DNA of 62,206 nt, from positions 51,189-113,394 of the forward strand of contig JAFLUZ010000005.1 of the NCBI GenBank assembly GCA_022508535.1. Direction: 5' to 3'. Positions 8,566-17,219 of this stretch are shown in pieces. The position numbers and the translations under genes were made by a program. The notes beneath the pieces are model-generated. The model was not told where the DNA came from and ran no database searches. It saw nothing but the letters and a program-made list of their open reading frames with translations. This stretch comes from Erysipelotrichales bacterium. GTDB taxonomy: Bacteria > Bacillota_I > Bacilli_A > RFN20 > CAG-826. Within the stretch, counting starts at the first letter, position 1. The number at the start of each line of letters is the position of its first letter.

Positions 8566-8586
8566 AAATCATTTCTCCTTGACATA

Positions 8587-8940
8587 TTAAAAATTCCATT
8601 TAATAGTTAATGTAGAGGATTGTCCTGATGGAGTTTCAAAAATAATTTCAGATTTTTCATCCATACATTTTCTCATAGCGTTACAAACTAAAGGTAGCCT
8701 ATTTTTCAAACCAACATTTTTTTGAACATTACCAGAAATTAATGTAATACTATTCATTCCTTTTTTCTTGGCTGATTCTATTGAATTTTTGATATAATCT
8801 ATAACTTCGCTTGTATAAGTTCCTCTTATAGGTTTAGCTTTTTTTTTCATATCTACTCCTATGTTTTCAAGAAATGTAACTCGTTCTTCCAATTCAGCCA
8901 CTCTTTCCATTAATTCTAAAATAACTCTTTGATACTCCAT
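8587..8940 (-). CDS. Small coiled-coil protein with putative winged-helix-like C-terminus
   Basis: The ATG at 8940 was chosen because a strong ggaggag site lies 6 bases upstream; the longer reading starts with TTG inside the promoter region. The 117-residue product begins with a coiled coil (LELMERVAELEERVTFLENI), then a basic linker, then a domain with ITLISGNVQKNVGLKNRLPLV...PSGQSSTLTIKW. I remember similar small proteins with an (S)GDIHKELG...NR.P.VC.AM pattern from phage and Firmicutes; the pattern could be helix-turn-helix-like, but no function is established to my knowledge. It is followed by the membrane spermidine-synthase-like gene. Confidence 0.75.
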   Translation of the reverse strand: MEYQRVILELMERVAELEERVTFLENIGVDMKKKAKPIRGTYTSEVIDYIKNSIESAKKKGMNSITLISGNVQKNVGLKNRLPLVCNAMRKCMDEKSEIIFETPSGQSSTLTIKWNF

Positions 8941-8963
8941 TGTTTTCTCCTCCGGATATTGCA

Positions 8964-8992
8964 ATTATATAAATGCTATTGCAATTTGTCAA
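8964..8992 (-). promoter_or_regulatory. Perfect consensus sigma-A promoter
   Basis: On the minus strand TTGACA (8992-8987), a 17-bp spacer and TATAAT (8969-8964) match the housekeeping consensus exactly. Copies of TTGCAAT lie inside the spacer and just after the -10 box, so a repressor could cover it. It drives the 8587-8940 gene and probably the following membrane protein gene. Confidence 0.88.
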
Positions 8993-8993
8993 T

Positions 8994-9007
8994 AATGCAA
9001 TTGCATT
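8994..9007. promoter_or_regulatory. 14-bp palindrome, candidate operator
   Basis: aatgcaattgcatt is a perfect palindrome immediately upstream of the -35 box. Related half sites (ttgcaat, tgcat, tttgcaatt) recur between 8959 and 9030. The clustering suggests cooperative binding of a regulator; the protein is unknown. Confidence 0.5.
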
Positions 9008-9177
9008 TATGATGCATGAATTTGCAATTTTATATTATAAAAAGTTAATACCATTTGTAATTAGTACTAACTTTGAAAATTTATTCTCAGCAATATATTT
9101 TTTAGACTTATTTGTTTTTAGTAATATCAAATTGTTTTACTATCAGAATTTTTTTAATTGTAATCTAAAAATGTCAT

Positions 9178-10440
9178 TTATTCATATGGCACTAAGATAC
9201 CACTATTTTGAATTATAAATTTGCTTTTAATAATAATTCTATCAACAGATGCAAATATAGTATCGGTCATTGTAAGATAAACTTGTAATTCAGATATTAG
9301 AGAATTGATTGATTTATTTAATCTCCGCTCCATGCCAATACTTTTTCGCAATGATTCAATGAATTTTTCAATTTGTGAGTTTGATTCATTAATTCCCACT
9401 TGCATTTCATATAGATATTTTATTGATTTTTTGAGTTCTTCTATATTTTGAGGTTGCTTAGCAAATTTGTTATCTAAAAGTTCTAGATAACTATTTTCTA
9501 TATTATCCCAATATACCGAAATACGAGAATTATGTCCATGCAAATCTTTAGCGTATTGTCCAATTGGATCAGAAAGTCTTCTAAAAATATTTTTTGCAAA
9601 GACTATATCTACATTACCATTGCTTTCTTTCACTCTTTCAATTTCAGATACAGCATTATTAACCGATAGACTAATATCTTGTAATTCTGAACTCATCATA
9701 TTTAATTCTTCGCACATATTCGCTGAATTATAATTTATATCTGTTATAAAATCAATAAATCCGCGATCATCATTTTCGACAATACCTTTGCTTTTCTCTT
9801 CACAATTATTTCTAGTCACTTGCGATATGGAATTTTTAAATTGCATTTTTTTAAAGTTCGGTGCATAATCCAAGACTGAATTATAATTTATATCTGTTAT
9901 AAAATCAACAAATCCACGATCATCATTTTCAACAATACCTTCACTTTCCTCTTCACAATTATCCCTAGTCACTTGCGACATGGAATTTTCAAATTGTAGT
10001 TTTTGAAGGTTTGGTGCATAATCCAAGACTGGATTACCATATTTAACATTACCATCAATTGCACCTTTTAAAAGTTTTTGCAATTCATTCATTAAAGATG
10101 GCAATTTATTGAATTGTAAACTATATTGAATAGCTCTATATGATTTAATATCAAATGGCAATTCATCTATATTTTGTGTTATAATTATCACTTTTTTGTT
10201 CATTGCGTGTGCTAAACCAAGTTCATAAAAAACATTTGAATTAAGCCCTGTTAAATCAGCAATAATAACATCAGCATTTACAATCCCCTCAACAATATCT
10301 TTCAAAATGCATTGTTGATTATCCAAATCACCTGCATTTGTAAAATTATATGAATCTCCAAACTGATTTTTAAATTCATCAAATAGTGCTAAAAATTCCT
10401 CATTAAAAGGCGTAATAACGAATACAATTGGTTTTTCCAT
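9178..10440 (-). CDS. TIR/deoxyribosyltransferase-like nucleotide-binding protein with helical C-terminus
   Basis: Residues 1-130 form a Rossmann-like domain of the nucleoside 2-deoxyribosyltransferase/TIR-like group: VFVITPFNEEF at the start, DVIIADLTGLNSNVFYELG with the candidate catalytic Glu, then AHAMNKKVIIIT. Domains of this type cleave N-glycosidic bonds of nucleosides or NAD, and several serve in antiphage defence. Residues about 137-240 contain two 51-residue tandem copies of a linker segment (VLDYAPN...DFITDINYN). The rest (about 240-415) is alpha-helical with heptad-like stretches. The gene is alone, behind an aggg ribosome site, with no recognisable partner gene. A defence or stress effector role is inference. 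Confidence 0.72.
   Translation of the reverse strand: MEKPIVFVITPFNEEFLALFDEFKNQFGDSYNFTNAGDLDNQQCILKDIVEGIVNADVIIADLTGLNSNVFYELGLAHAMNKKVIIITQNIDELPFDIKSYRAIQYSLQFNKLPSLMNELQKLLKGAIDGNVKYGNPVLDYAPNLQKLQFENSMSQVTRDNCEEESEGIVENDDRGFVDFITDINYNSVLDYAPNFKKMQFKNSISQVTRNNCEEKSKGIVENDDRGFIDFITDINYNSANMCEELNMMSSELQDISLSVNNAVSEIERVKESNGNVDIVFAKNIFRRLSDPIGQYAKDLHGHNSRISVYWDNIENSYLELLDNKFAKQPQNIEELKKSIKYLYEMQVGINESNSQIEKFIESLRKSIGMERRLNKSINSLISELQVYLTMTDTIFASVDRIIIKSKFIIQNSGILVPYE
9725..10030 (-). repeat. In-frame tandem duplication, 2 x 153 bp
   Basis: Positions 9725-9877 and 9878-10030 are two head-to-tail copies of a 153-bp (51-codon) unit within the TIR-like gene. The copies differ at scattered bases, many at third positions, and both stay in frame, so the duplication is not brand new and the frame has been kept under selection. 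Confidence 0.93.
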
Positions 10441-10649
10441 TTTTATCCCTCCATTATGTTTTTATACATACCCTCTGTTTCTGCTTTTGAGCAATTATAT
10501 ATTATCATAGTTTGTTTATAATTTGCTACTTGTTTAAATGATAAAATAAGGTTTACAATATGCATAATATGATTATTCGCATTTAAAACATGATTAAATC
10601 ATTTATACACTTTTTAACACAATCATACAATTTTCAAATTTGCCAATTA

Positions 10650-10677
10650 AAAAAGTGGCTTACAATCGCCACTTTTT
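10650..10677. terminator. Terminator downstream of tRNA-Thr
   Basis: Perfect stem aaaaagtggc/gccacttttt with an 8-nt loop; A and T runs on either side make it work in both directions. It lies 19 bp from the tRNA 3' end. Confidence 0.85.
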
Positions 10678-10695
10678 ATATTACAAATAATTTCA

Positions 10696-10769
10696 TGGTG
10701 CCTCCTGCCAGAATCGAACTAGCAATGGATCCTTACCATGGATCTGTTATACCACTTAACTAAGGAGGC
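10696..10769 (-). tRNA. tRNA-Thr (anticodon GGT)
   Basis: Full cloverleaf with acceptor GCCTCCT/AGGAGGC, anticodon stem GATCC/GGATC and loop ATGGTAA (anticodon GGT at loop positions 34-36), a T arm with TTCGATT, discriminator A and an encoded CCA end. The identity is read from the anticodon only. Confidence 0.9.
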
Positions 10770-10823
10770 ACGTCTGCTAATAATATAGAGTTTTAGTGCC
10801 TATTTGTCAATATTAATTAATAA

Positions 10824-11375
10824 TTATTCTTTTGGATTTAAGAATGCAACTTCTATAGCTTTTTCCACTAATTTTATATTTTCTTTACTAAGTGAAATTT
10901 TTCCATTTTCTCTTCCCGTCATTCTTGCAATTCTTCTTTTAGAAATAGATCTTATTGCGTCTAACTTAAGATATGAATGTTGTTCTTTATCTTCATCGTT
11001 TAATTCCGGAATTATTCCAATATCAAATGTCAAATTACTTCCAATTGCGTCTCTACTGGATAAAGGAATTACAACAATATTTCCTAAATCTACTGCCCAA
11101 ACAAGTGCATAATGTCCTCTAGTGTTATAGTCTGATAATTCTGTTCCTACATTTATACCAAACTCCACCCAAACAATATCGCCACGCCCTAAATTATCAG
11201 GTTGAGTATTATATCCAGTTTTATTTACCGAATCTTTAAAGTAACTTGTTTTTTTATCAAGCCATGATAAATATTCTGAGGCAATTTCTGATTCAATATT
11301 ACCTAACTTCTTATATATGTTCTTAAATGCTTTTTTGGCATCTTTTTGTCTTTTTTTATCAGAAGAAAAGCGCAC
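10824..11375 (-). CDS. MazF/PemK-like protein with N-terminal helical extension
   Basis: Residues about 68-175 match the PemK/MazF toxin fold: GRGDIVWVEFG at the first strand, RGHYALVWAVD, VVIPLSSRD and a C-terminal SKRRIARMTG. Family members cleave single-stranded RNA at short motifs. The 183-residue protein is longer than a typical 110-residue MazF because of a lysine-rich helical N-terminus. No antitoxin gene is adjacent. The only available start is a GTG at 11375 with a poor ribosome site, inside the hairpin that should terminate rimO, so expression may depend on read-through. It may be a solitary, weak or non-toxic family member. Confidence 0.75.
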   Translation of the reverse strand: MRFSSDKKRQKDAKKAFKNIYKKLGNIESEIASEYLSWLDKKTSYFKDSVNKTGYNTQPDNLGRGDIVWVEFGINVGTELSDYNTRGHYALVWAVDLGNIVVIPLSSRDAIGSNLTFDIGIIPELNDEDKEQHSYLKLDAIRSISKRRIARMTGRENGKISLSKENIKLVEKAIEVAFLNPKE

Positions 11376-11408
11376 TTATTAATCACCACTATTAATATAT
11401 GCGCTTTT
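11366..11408 (-). terminator. rimO operon terminator overlapping the start of the MazF-like gene
   Basis: Arms aaaagcgca/tgcgctttt with an inner attaat/attaat stem and a 7-nt loop form a long hairpin 13 bp beyond the rimO stop. On the minus strand it ends in TTTT. The GTG start codon of the next gene (11373-11375) is inside the 3' arm. Confidence 0.8.
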
Positions 11409-11420
11409 TTAAAAACTTCT

Positions 11421-12713
11421 CTAATTTAATACATCACCATATAAATCATAGGCAAATGCATCAGTTATTTTGACTTTAACTTTCTCACCTAACTCTAATG
11501 GTTTATCACTAGTAACAAATAATTTTCCATCTACATCATCTGGAGCGTTCCATCCTGATCTAAACTCATAGTTATGATTGTCCTTTTTAGCAACAATTAA
11601 ACCTTCCATAATTTCTCCAATATGCGTTTTATTTAAATCATAAGATATTTTTCTTTGAACTTTCATTAAACGATTAAGTCGATCTTTTTTAACTTTCTCA
11701 TCGATTTGATTATCCATATTATAAGCAACAGTATCCTCTTCTTGAGAATAAGTAAAAGCACCAAGATGATCAAAACGCACTTCTTTTATAAAATTTAGCA
11801 ATTCGTTAAAATCATCTTCTGTCTCATCTGGAAATCCCACAATAATTGTAGTTCTTAAAACAGCATTTGGAATAAACTTGCGTGTCCTTTCAAATAATTC
11901 ATATAAGAATTCTTTATCTCCTCTTCTATTCATTGCTTTAAGAATACGACTAGAAGCATGTTGAATTGGCATATCAAAATATGGAGTTAAGCGTTTTTCT
12001 TTTCCCATAAGCATTAATAATTCATCGGTAACTTCATTAGGATATAAGTAAAGCATGCGAATATATTCAAACTCTTTAATTTTTAATAATTCATTAAGTA
12101 AAGTAACAATTGTTGTCTTATCATCTATATCAGTGCCATATCTCGTTGTATCTTGAGAGATTACCACTAATTCTTTAACTCCGCGACTCGCTAGCATTTT
12201 TGCTTCTTCAATAAGTTCATCTAATGGGCGAGATCTAAATGATCCGCGAATAAGAGGAATTGCGCAATACGTACAACAGTTATTACATCCTTCAGATATT
12301 TTTAAATAAGCAGTAAATTTAGGAGTTGATAAAACTCTACTAGTTGGGCAAAGTCCTTTTTGTAAAGAGTTATCATTAAATAATTCATTTATTCTTTCGG
12401 CAATGTGTGGGTAGTCTCGAATTGAAACAAATAAATCTACCTCTGGTAATTCCTTTTTTAAATCCTCTTCATAACGTTCAGCAAGACATCCAACCACTAT
12501 TAATTTTTTCTTATATTTTGTCATTTCTAAAATAGTGTCTATAGATTCTTGTTTGGCATCTAAAATAAATCCACATGTATTAACGATTATTCCATCTGCC
12601 TCACTTGGATCATTAACTATTTCATATCCACCATCTTTAAGCATGCCTAAAATCATTTCAGAGTCTACTAAATTTTTTGCGCATCCCAAAGAGACAATAC
12701 CAATTTTTTTCAT
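11421..12713 (-). CDS. rimO: Ribosomal protein S12 methylthiotransferase RimO
   Basis: RimO is a radical-SAM enzyme that adds a methylthio group to an aspartate of ribosomal protein S12. All three domains are seen in 430 residues: the N-terminal UPF0004 domain (IGIVSLGCAKNLVDSE, VNTCGFI, VVGCLAERY) with three cluster-binding Cys, the radical SAM domain with ISEGCNNCCTYCAIP (CxxxCxxC), and the C-terminal TRAM domain. The GCAKNLVDSE start sequence distinguishes RimO from MiaB. It is preceded by a HAD gene 11 bp upstream and likely cotranscribed. Confidence 0.96.
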   Translation of the reverse strand: MKKIGIVSLGCAKNLVDSEMILGMLKDGGYEIVNDPSEADGIIVNTCGFILDAKQESIDTILEMTKYKKKLIVVGCLAERYEEDLKKELPEVDLFVSIRDYPHIAERINELFNDNSLQKGLCPTSRVLSTPKFTAYLKISEGCNNCCTYCAIPLIRGSFRSRPLDELIEEAKMLASRGVKELVVISQDTTRYGTDIDDKTTIVTLLNELLKIKEFEYIRMLYLYPNEVTDELLMLMGKEKRLTPYFDMPIQHASSRILKAMNRRGDKEFLYELFERTRKFIPNAVLRTTIIVGFPDETEDDFNELLNFIKEVRFDHLGAFTYSQEEDTVAYNMDNQIDEKVKKDRLNRLMKVQRKISYDLNKTHIGEIMEGLIVAKKDNHNYEFRSGWNAPDDVDGKLFVTSDKPLELGEKVKVKITDAFAYDLYGDVLN

Positions 12714-12724
12714 AACAACACCAC

Positions 12725-13369
12725 CTAATCAATTAAAGTATCAATGCACTTTAAACTTTTAAATCTATAATCAGCGTATATTTCATTCACTTTCGCCATT
12801 TTCCATTGATCTTGAATGAATAACGTTTTGAATTTGCCACTTTTCGCGGCTTTTAAGCCGTTAAGTGAGTCTTCTGCCACTAAAATATCGTTTATTGGAT
12901 AATTTAGTTTCTCAGCTGCTTTTAAGAATATTTCTGGATTCGGCTTTCCAAACTTAACATCATCATTTGAGACAATGCAGTCAAAATAATCTTTAATATT
13001 GGAATGTTTAAAATATAAATCAAGTAAATCATAGGAACTTGATGTTGCCAAAGCAATCTTAATACCTTTTACTTTCAAATAATCAAAAGTTTCTATTACA
13101 TATTTTTTTAAAGGTAAACCATATCTTGAAATATATTCTTTAGTTTTTTCTCTTCGATACTTACTTAGGATTGGATATAAGGTATCGTTACCAACAAGAT
13201 TTTTATAATATTCGACTGCTTCTAATTTCCCTAAACCAAGAGATTTTCTTATATCAGTTTTTGTTAAATTGTAACCTAACTTTTTGGCCATTGAGTATTT
13301 ATATTTAACATTTAGTTTTTCAGTATCAATAAGAACACCATCTAAATCAAATATTACTGCTTTAAACAT
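12725..13369 (-). CDS. HAD-superfamily phosphatase/phosphomutase (beta-phosphoglucomutase-like)
   Basis: The 214-residue protein has all HAD motifs: FDLDGVLIDTEK (nucleophile and general acid Asp), ALATSSS (motif II Ser), KFGKPNPEIF (motif III Lys) and VAEDSLNG (motif IV acidic pair). The helical cap between residues 15 and 80 is the subclass I cap found in beta-phosphoglucomutase and many sugar-phosphate phosphatases. The substrate is not decided. It precedes rimO on the same strand and is divergent from typA. Confidence 0.88.
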   Translation of the reverse strand: MFKAVIFDLDGVLIDTEKLNVKYKYSMAKKLGYNLTKTDIRKSLGLGKLEAVEYYKNLVGNDTLYPILSKYRREKTKEYISRYGLPLKKYVIETFDYLKVKGIKIALATSSSYDLLDLYFKHSNIKDYFDCIVSNDDVKFGKPNPEIFLKAAEKLNYPINDILVAEDSLNGLKAAKSGKFKTLFIQDQWKMAKVNEIYADYRFKSLKCIDTLID

Positions 13370-13438
13370 ATCTATACTCCTTATCCATTAAATTACATAG
13401 TAATTTTAACTTATTATTTTTAAATATCAATTTTTTTC

Positions 13439-13467
13439 TTGTATGGCATGAAAGTTATTATTATAAT
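13439..13467 (+). promoter_or_regulatory. Promoter of typA
   Basis: TTGTAT (-35), a 17-bp spacer and TATAAT (-10) end 30 bases before the typA start codon. The spacing is ideal and the -10 box is perfect. Confidence 0.78.
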
Positions 13468-13497
13468 AATAAGGCAAATTTAGGGAAGTGTTTAAAG

Positions 13498-15324
13498 ATG
13501 AATATTAGAAATATTGCAATTATTGCCCATGTTGACCATGGTAAAACCACACTCGTCGACCAATTACTTCGTTGTTCAGGAACATTCCGCGATAATGAAG
13601 AAGTAGCCGAACGTGTTATGGATAGCAATGATATTGAAAGAGAACGTGGAATTACAATTTTAGCTAAAACAACCGCGCTTAATTATAAAGACTATCGCAT
13701 AAATATTTTAGACACTCCTGGTCACGCTGATTTTGGTGGAGAAGTTGAACGTATCATGCACATGGTTGATGGCTGTCTTCTTCTTGTTGACGCTTTTGAA
13801 GGCACTATGCCACAGACAAGATTTGTTCTTAAAAAAGCTTTAGAAGCTGGCGTTAAACCAGTTGTAGTGGTAAACAAAGTTGATCGCCCAAATGCTGACC
13901 CACAAAGAGTCGTTGATGAAGTATTAGAATTATTTATTGAATTAGGTGCTAGTGAAGACTTACTTGATTTTAAAGTAGTGTACGCATCCGCATTAAAAGG
14001 AACATCTTCTTATTATCCAAATCCTGAAGATCAAAAGCCAGGTATGGATCCTATATTTGACACAATTATTGAAGAAATACCAGAACCTAATGTAGATGAG
14101 GAAGGTACTTTCCAATTCCAACCAGCACTTCTTGACTATAACGACTTCGTCGGAAGAATTGGAATTGGTTGTATTAAAAGAGGAACAGTTCATGTTAACG
14201 ACATGGTAACTTGTTTAAGATTAGATGGCACTAGCGTGAATTTCCGTATTCAAAAATTGTATGGATTCTTAGGTTTAAAACGCTTAGAAGTAAATGAAGC
14301 TAATGCTGGAGATATTGTCGCAATTGCAGGACTACCAGATTTAAATGTCGGTGAAACAGTTGTTACGCCAGGTAGCAAAGACGCTCTTCCATTACTTAGA
14401 ATTGATGAGCCAACATTACAAATGACTTTTGGAACAAATACTTCTCCTTTTGCAGGAAAAGATGGAAAACTGCTTACCGCAAGAAAAATTGAAGAAAGAT
14501 TATATAAAGAAATTCAACGTGACGTATCACTTAAGTTTAAACGTGTCCCAAACAGTGAAACTTGGGTTGTATCAGGTCGTGGAGAATTACATTTGTCAAT
14601 CTTAATTGAAAATATGCGCCGTGAAGGTTTTGAACTTCAAGTAAGTAAGCCAGAAGTAATTATTAAAGAAATCAATGGTGTGCAATGTGAACCATATGAA
14701 GATGTTCAAATTGATGTTCCAAATGATTACTTAGGAACAATTATGGAATCTATGGGATCACGCGATGCAGAATTAATAAATATGGATACCGATGATTTAA
14801 ATACTCGCCTACAATACGTTATTCCTTCACGTGGATTACTTGGATTTATGACTAACTTTTTAACACTAACAAAAGGATACGGAATAATTAATCATACTTA
14901 CTTAGAATATCGTCCACTCGAAAATAAAAAAGTAGGTGAAAGACCGATTGGTGTTCTTGTCGCAACAGAGTCAGGTCAAGTTACATCCTACGCATTACAA
15001 AAGCTTGAAGATCGTGGAACAATGTTTGTCGTACCAGGTGATGAAGTATACGAAGGCATGATTGTTGGAGAAAACAAATATGAAATGGATTTAGCAGTTA
15101 ATGTTACAACAAGCAAAAACCTTACTAACATGCGTGCTGCCGGATCTGATCATACGGTTGTATTAAAAGCAGTAAGAAAGATGTCTCTTGAGGCATGTCT
15201 TGATTATATTAATTCTGATGAGTTAGTAGAAATTACACCATCGTCATATCGTTTAAGAAAGAAAATCTTAAATACTGTTGATCGAAAAAAATATGACGCA
15301 CATCAAAAAGATTTAAATAACTAG
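13498..15324 (+). CDS. typA: Ribosome-associated GTPase TypA/BipA
   Basis: A 608-residue translational GTPase of the EF-G family that helps 50S assembly and growth under stress. GTPase motifs are complete: G1 AHVDHGKTT, G2 RERGITI, G3 DTPGHADF, G4 NKVDRP. Domains II, III and V follow and the C-terminal BipA-specific domain starts at about residue 480. The protein has standard length and no disruption. It is monocistronic, between its own consensus-like promoter and a clear terminator. Confidence 0.97.
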   Translation: MNIRNIAIIAHVDHGKTTLVDQLLRCSGTFRDNEEVAERVMDSNDIERERGITILAKTTALNYKDYRINILDTPGHADFGGEVERIMHMVDGCLLLVDAFEGTMPQTRFVLKKALEAGVKPVVVVNKVDRPNADPQRVVDEVLELFIELGASEDLLDFKVVYASALKGTSSYYPNPEDQKPGMDPIFDTIIEEIPEPNVDEEGTFQFQPALLDYNDFVGRIGIGCIKRGTVHVNDMVTCLRLDGTSVNFRIQKLYGFLGLKRLEVNEANAGDIVAIAGLPDLNVGETVVTPGSKDALPLLRIDEPTLQMTFGTNTSPFAGKDGKLLTARKIEERLYKEIQRDVSLKFKRVPNSETWVVSGRGELHLSILIENMRREGFELQVSKPEVIIKEINGVQCEPYEDVQIDVPNDYLGTIMESMGSRDAELINMDTDDLNTRLQYVIPSRGLLGFMTNFLTLTKGYGIINHTYLEYRPLENKKVGERPIGVLVATESGQVTSYALQKLEDRGTMFVVPGDEVYEGMIVGENKYEMDLAVNVTTSKNLTNMRAAGSDHTVVLKAVRKMSLEACLDYINSDELVEITPSSYRLRKKILNTVDRKKYDAHQKDLNN

Positions 15325-15344
15325 ATCACGGAAGTGATCTTTTT
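15324..15344 (+). terminator. typA terminator
   Basis: Perfect stem gatcac/gtgatc with a GGAA tetraloop and a T5 tract, starting at the last base of the stop codon. Confidence 0.92.
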
Positions 15345-15395
15345 ATTATGTCTTTTCGTTTGTAGCATCGTTGATATAATAATTCGAATAAAAAA

Positions 15396-15418
15396 GAGCC
15401 ATACATTATGTATGACTC
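15396..15418 (-). terminator. Terminator of the acidic membrane protein gene
   Basis: Stem gag-cataca.../...gtatg-ctc followed on the minus strand by T6, 28 bp beyond the gene end at 15446. Confidence 0.8.
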
Positions 15419-15445
15419 GATTTTTAATTATTTAAATTTTACTAA

Positions 15446-16504
15446 CTATTTTTTTGCAGTACGAGCTTTTTTAGCTTTTAATTGTCTTGCATAGTTAACA
15501 GATTCAACTTCCCCTTGAGTTAAACCTCTTTCTGCCATTAAATCTGCAATCATCATTTTTGCACGTTTAACAGATAATGTTGATTTAACTTTAATCATTG
15601 TTGGAGTTTCAGCAAAACATTTTTTGCTTCCTTCATCACGAACTGGGAATGTTGTTCCATCATATTTCTTTGGATTTGTAGCAACATAGAGTTTTAAATT
15701 TTTACCAACAAGAGTAATCTTAGCATATTCTTGTTTTCTTAAACGGAATGTGTCAGATCCATGAGAAATACGTGATTTAACACCATAACTTAATAATTCG
15801 TTTTTAAGGACATTATATGTTTCCTTAATATCGCTACTAGCTTTTGCCATTTTTTCTGCAAATGGTTTTCTAATAACTTTCTTTTTAGGAGCGCCTGCAA
15901 CTACAACTTCAGGTACTTCCTCTTCTTCAACTTCTTCAACGATTTCTTCTTCGATTTCTTCGACTGGTTCTTCAACAACTTCTTCGACAACTTCTTCAAC
16001 AACTGGCACTTTTTCAACAATAACTACTGTTCTTTTTGCTGCTTTTCTTTTCTTTTTGCTTGAAACAAAAGAGAAAATTAATGCACAGATAGAAGCTAAT
16101 ACATAAATTGCTAAAGCAACTAAAGCTACGATAGTTAATACCTTATCATTGCCTGACCAAACGCCTAAAGAAATACCTCTATAAGCAGCAAGTACAATAA
16201 ATGGCATCAAAAGTGTTGTAAATGGCGCAAGTAATTCATATGATTCGACATGTTCACTCTTGAATGCAATGATTAACCAATAAATAGCTCCAACAAATGC
16301 AAGTACTCCAACACAAATACCAATCCATGTTTTTAGATCGTATGGTCTTTCAGCTACAAAATAATAAACATAGTGGAAACCTCTTCCTACCCAAGAAAAG
16401 AATTCTCCTCCTAGCATAGCCATACCGCACATAACTAATAACACTAATGAAAGTATTGAAACTAGTACGCAGACACCAGCTTTTGACTTAACTTTAATAT
16501 TCAT
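15446..16504 (-). CDS. Membrane protein with acidic linker and conserved C-terminal domain
   Basis: The start is set at the ATG at 16504, which has an aagggga site; an upstream in-frame start would add 30 unlikely residues. The 352-residue product has four membrane helices in its first 170 residues, a linker of repeated Val/Glu blocks (EEVVEEVVEEP and similar, about residues 185-220), and a basic C-terminal domain (about 235-352) with SDTFRLRKQEYAKITLVGK and KKYDGTTFPVRDEGSKK. That domain looks like a small beta-rich fold found repeatedly in uncultured Bacilli; I cannot name it. Function unknown. The Val/Glu block resembles the NusA tail in this genome. Confidence 0.75.
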   Translation of the reverse strand: MNIKVKSKAGVCVLVSILSLVLLVMCGMAMLGGEFFSWVGRGFHYVYYFVAERPYDLKTWIGICVGVLAFVGAIYWLIIAFKSEHVESYELLAPFTTLLMPFIVLAAYRGISLGVWSGNDKVLTIVALVALAIYVLASICALIFSFVSSKKKRKAAKRTVVIVEKVPVVEEVVEEVVEEPVEEIEEEIVEEVEEEEVPEVVVAGAPKKKVIRKPFAEKMAKASSDIKETYNVLKNELLSYGVKSRISHGSDTFRLRKQEYAKITLVGKNLKLYVATNPKKYDGTTFPVRDEGSKKCFAETPTMIKVKSTLSVKRAKMMIADLMAERGLTQGEVESVNYARQLKAKKARTAKK

Positions 16505-16922
16505 TTTAAAAATTCCCCTTCCTTTATATACTAATTTTACATCTTTAACAAAAAATAACAACACATTTTTCAACTTTTTTTGAAAAAAACACAAAAAATG
16601 ATGTGATTTTTAAATTTTCTATTGGTTAAAACGCGTTTTAGTTACATTTTTTATGCCAAGTATTTCCTTTTTACTTTAATTAAGAACAATTTTCGAATCG
16701 TTGTTTTTTTCGTAATAGCACTTATTTAATGCTATTTATAAGGCAAATTTAATATTTTATAGCATTTCACTATTAATATTTTGCCTATTTCTATCTTATG
16801 CAAGCATATTCCATTTGTTTTACTTTTTTTTGATACTAAATAATATTAAAATTTTTTTGTAATAATTCGTAAAATCAAATTGTTATATTTATATATTCTA
16901 AACATGCAAAATTTAATAAAAA
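16505..16922. other. Gene-free AT-rich interval
   Basis: No ORF with a ribosome site is seen. A possible minus-strand promoter for the 15446 gene is TTGTTA-16 bp-TAAAAT near 16524-16551. An inverted pair aatgctat/atagcatt (about 16729-16764) with a 20-nt loop may be structural. Otherwise T-rich sequence without recognisable content. Confidence 0.5.
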
Positions 16923-16948
16923 AAGTTTTGATACATTGATCAAAACTT
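16923..16948 (-). terminator. Terminator of the seven-tRNA cluster
   Basis: Perfect 10-bp stem aagttttgat/atcaaaactt with a 6-nt loop, then a T7 tract on the minus strand, 12 bp after tRNA-Phe. Confidence 0.9.
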
Positions 16949-16959
16949 AATTAATAAGA

Positions 16960-17035
16960 TGGTGGCTCAACCCAGAATCGAACTGGGGACACAGGGATTT
17001 TCAGTCCCTTGCTCTACCTACTGAGCTATCGAGCC
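16960..17035 (-). tRNA. tRNA-Phe (GAA)
   Basis: Cloverleaf with acceptor GGCTCGA/TTGAGCC, anticodon stem AGGGA/TCCCT, loop CTGAAAA and encoded CCA. Last of seven tRNAs on the minus strand. Confidence 0.97.
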
Positions 17036-17039
17036 AAGA

Positions 17040-17115
17040 TGGCGGAACTGACGGGAATCGAACCCGCGGTCTTCTCCGTGACAGGGAGACATGTTAACCG
17101 CTACACCACAGTTCC
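17040..17115 (-). tRNA. tRNA-Asp (GTC)
   Basis: Acceptor GGAACTG/CAGTTCC, discriminator G, anticodon stem TCTCC/GGAGA with loop CTGTCAC, encoded CCA. Confidence 0.97.
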
Positions 17116-17118
17116 ATT

Positions 17119-17195
<77 letters not shown>

Positions 17196-17219
17196 ATGTA
17201 ATAAGTATTTTGTTTAAGA

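Noticed and set aside
9725-10030. CRISPR-like or satellite array
   Set aside because: Only two long adjacent units, in frame in a gene, with no spacers; a plain coding duplication.
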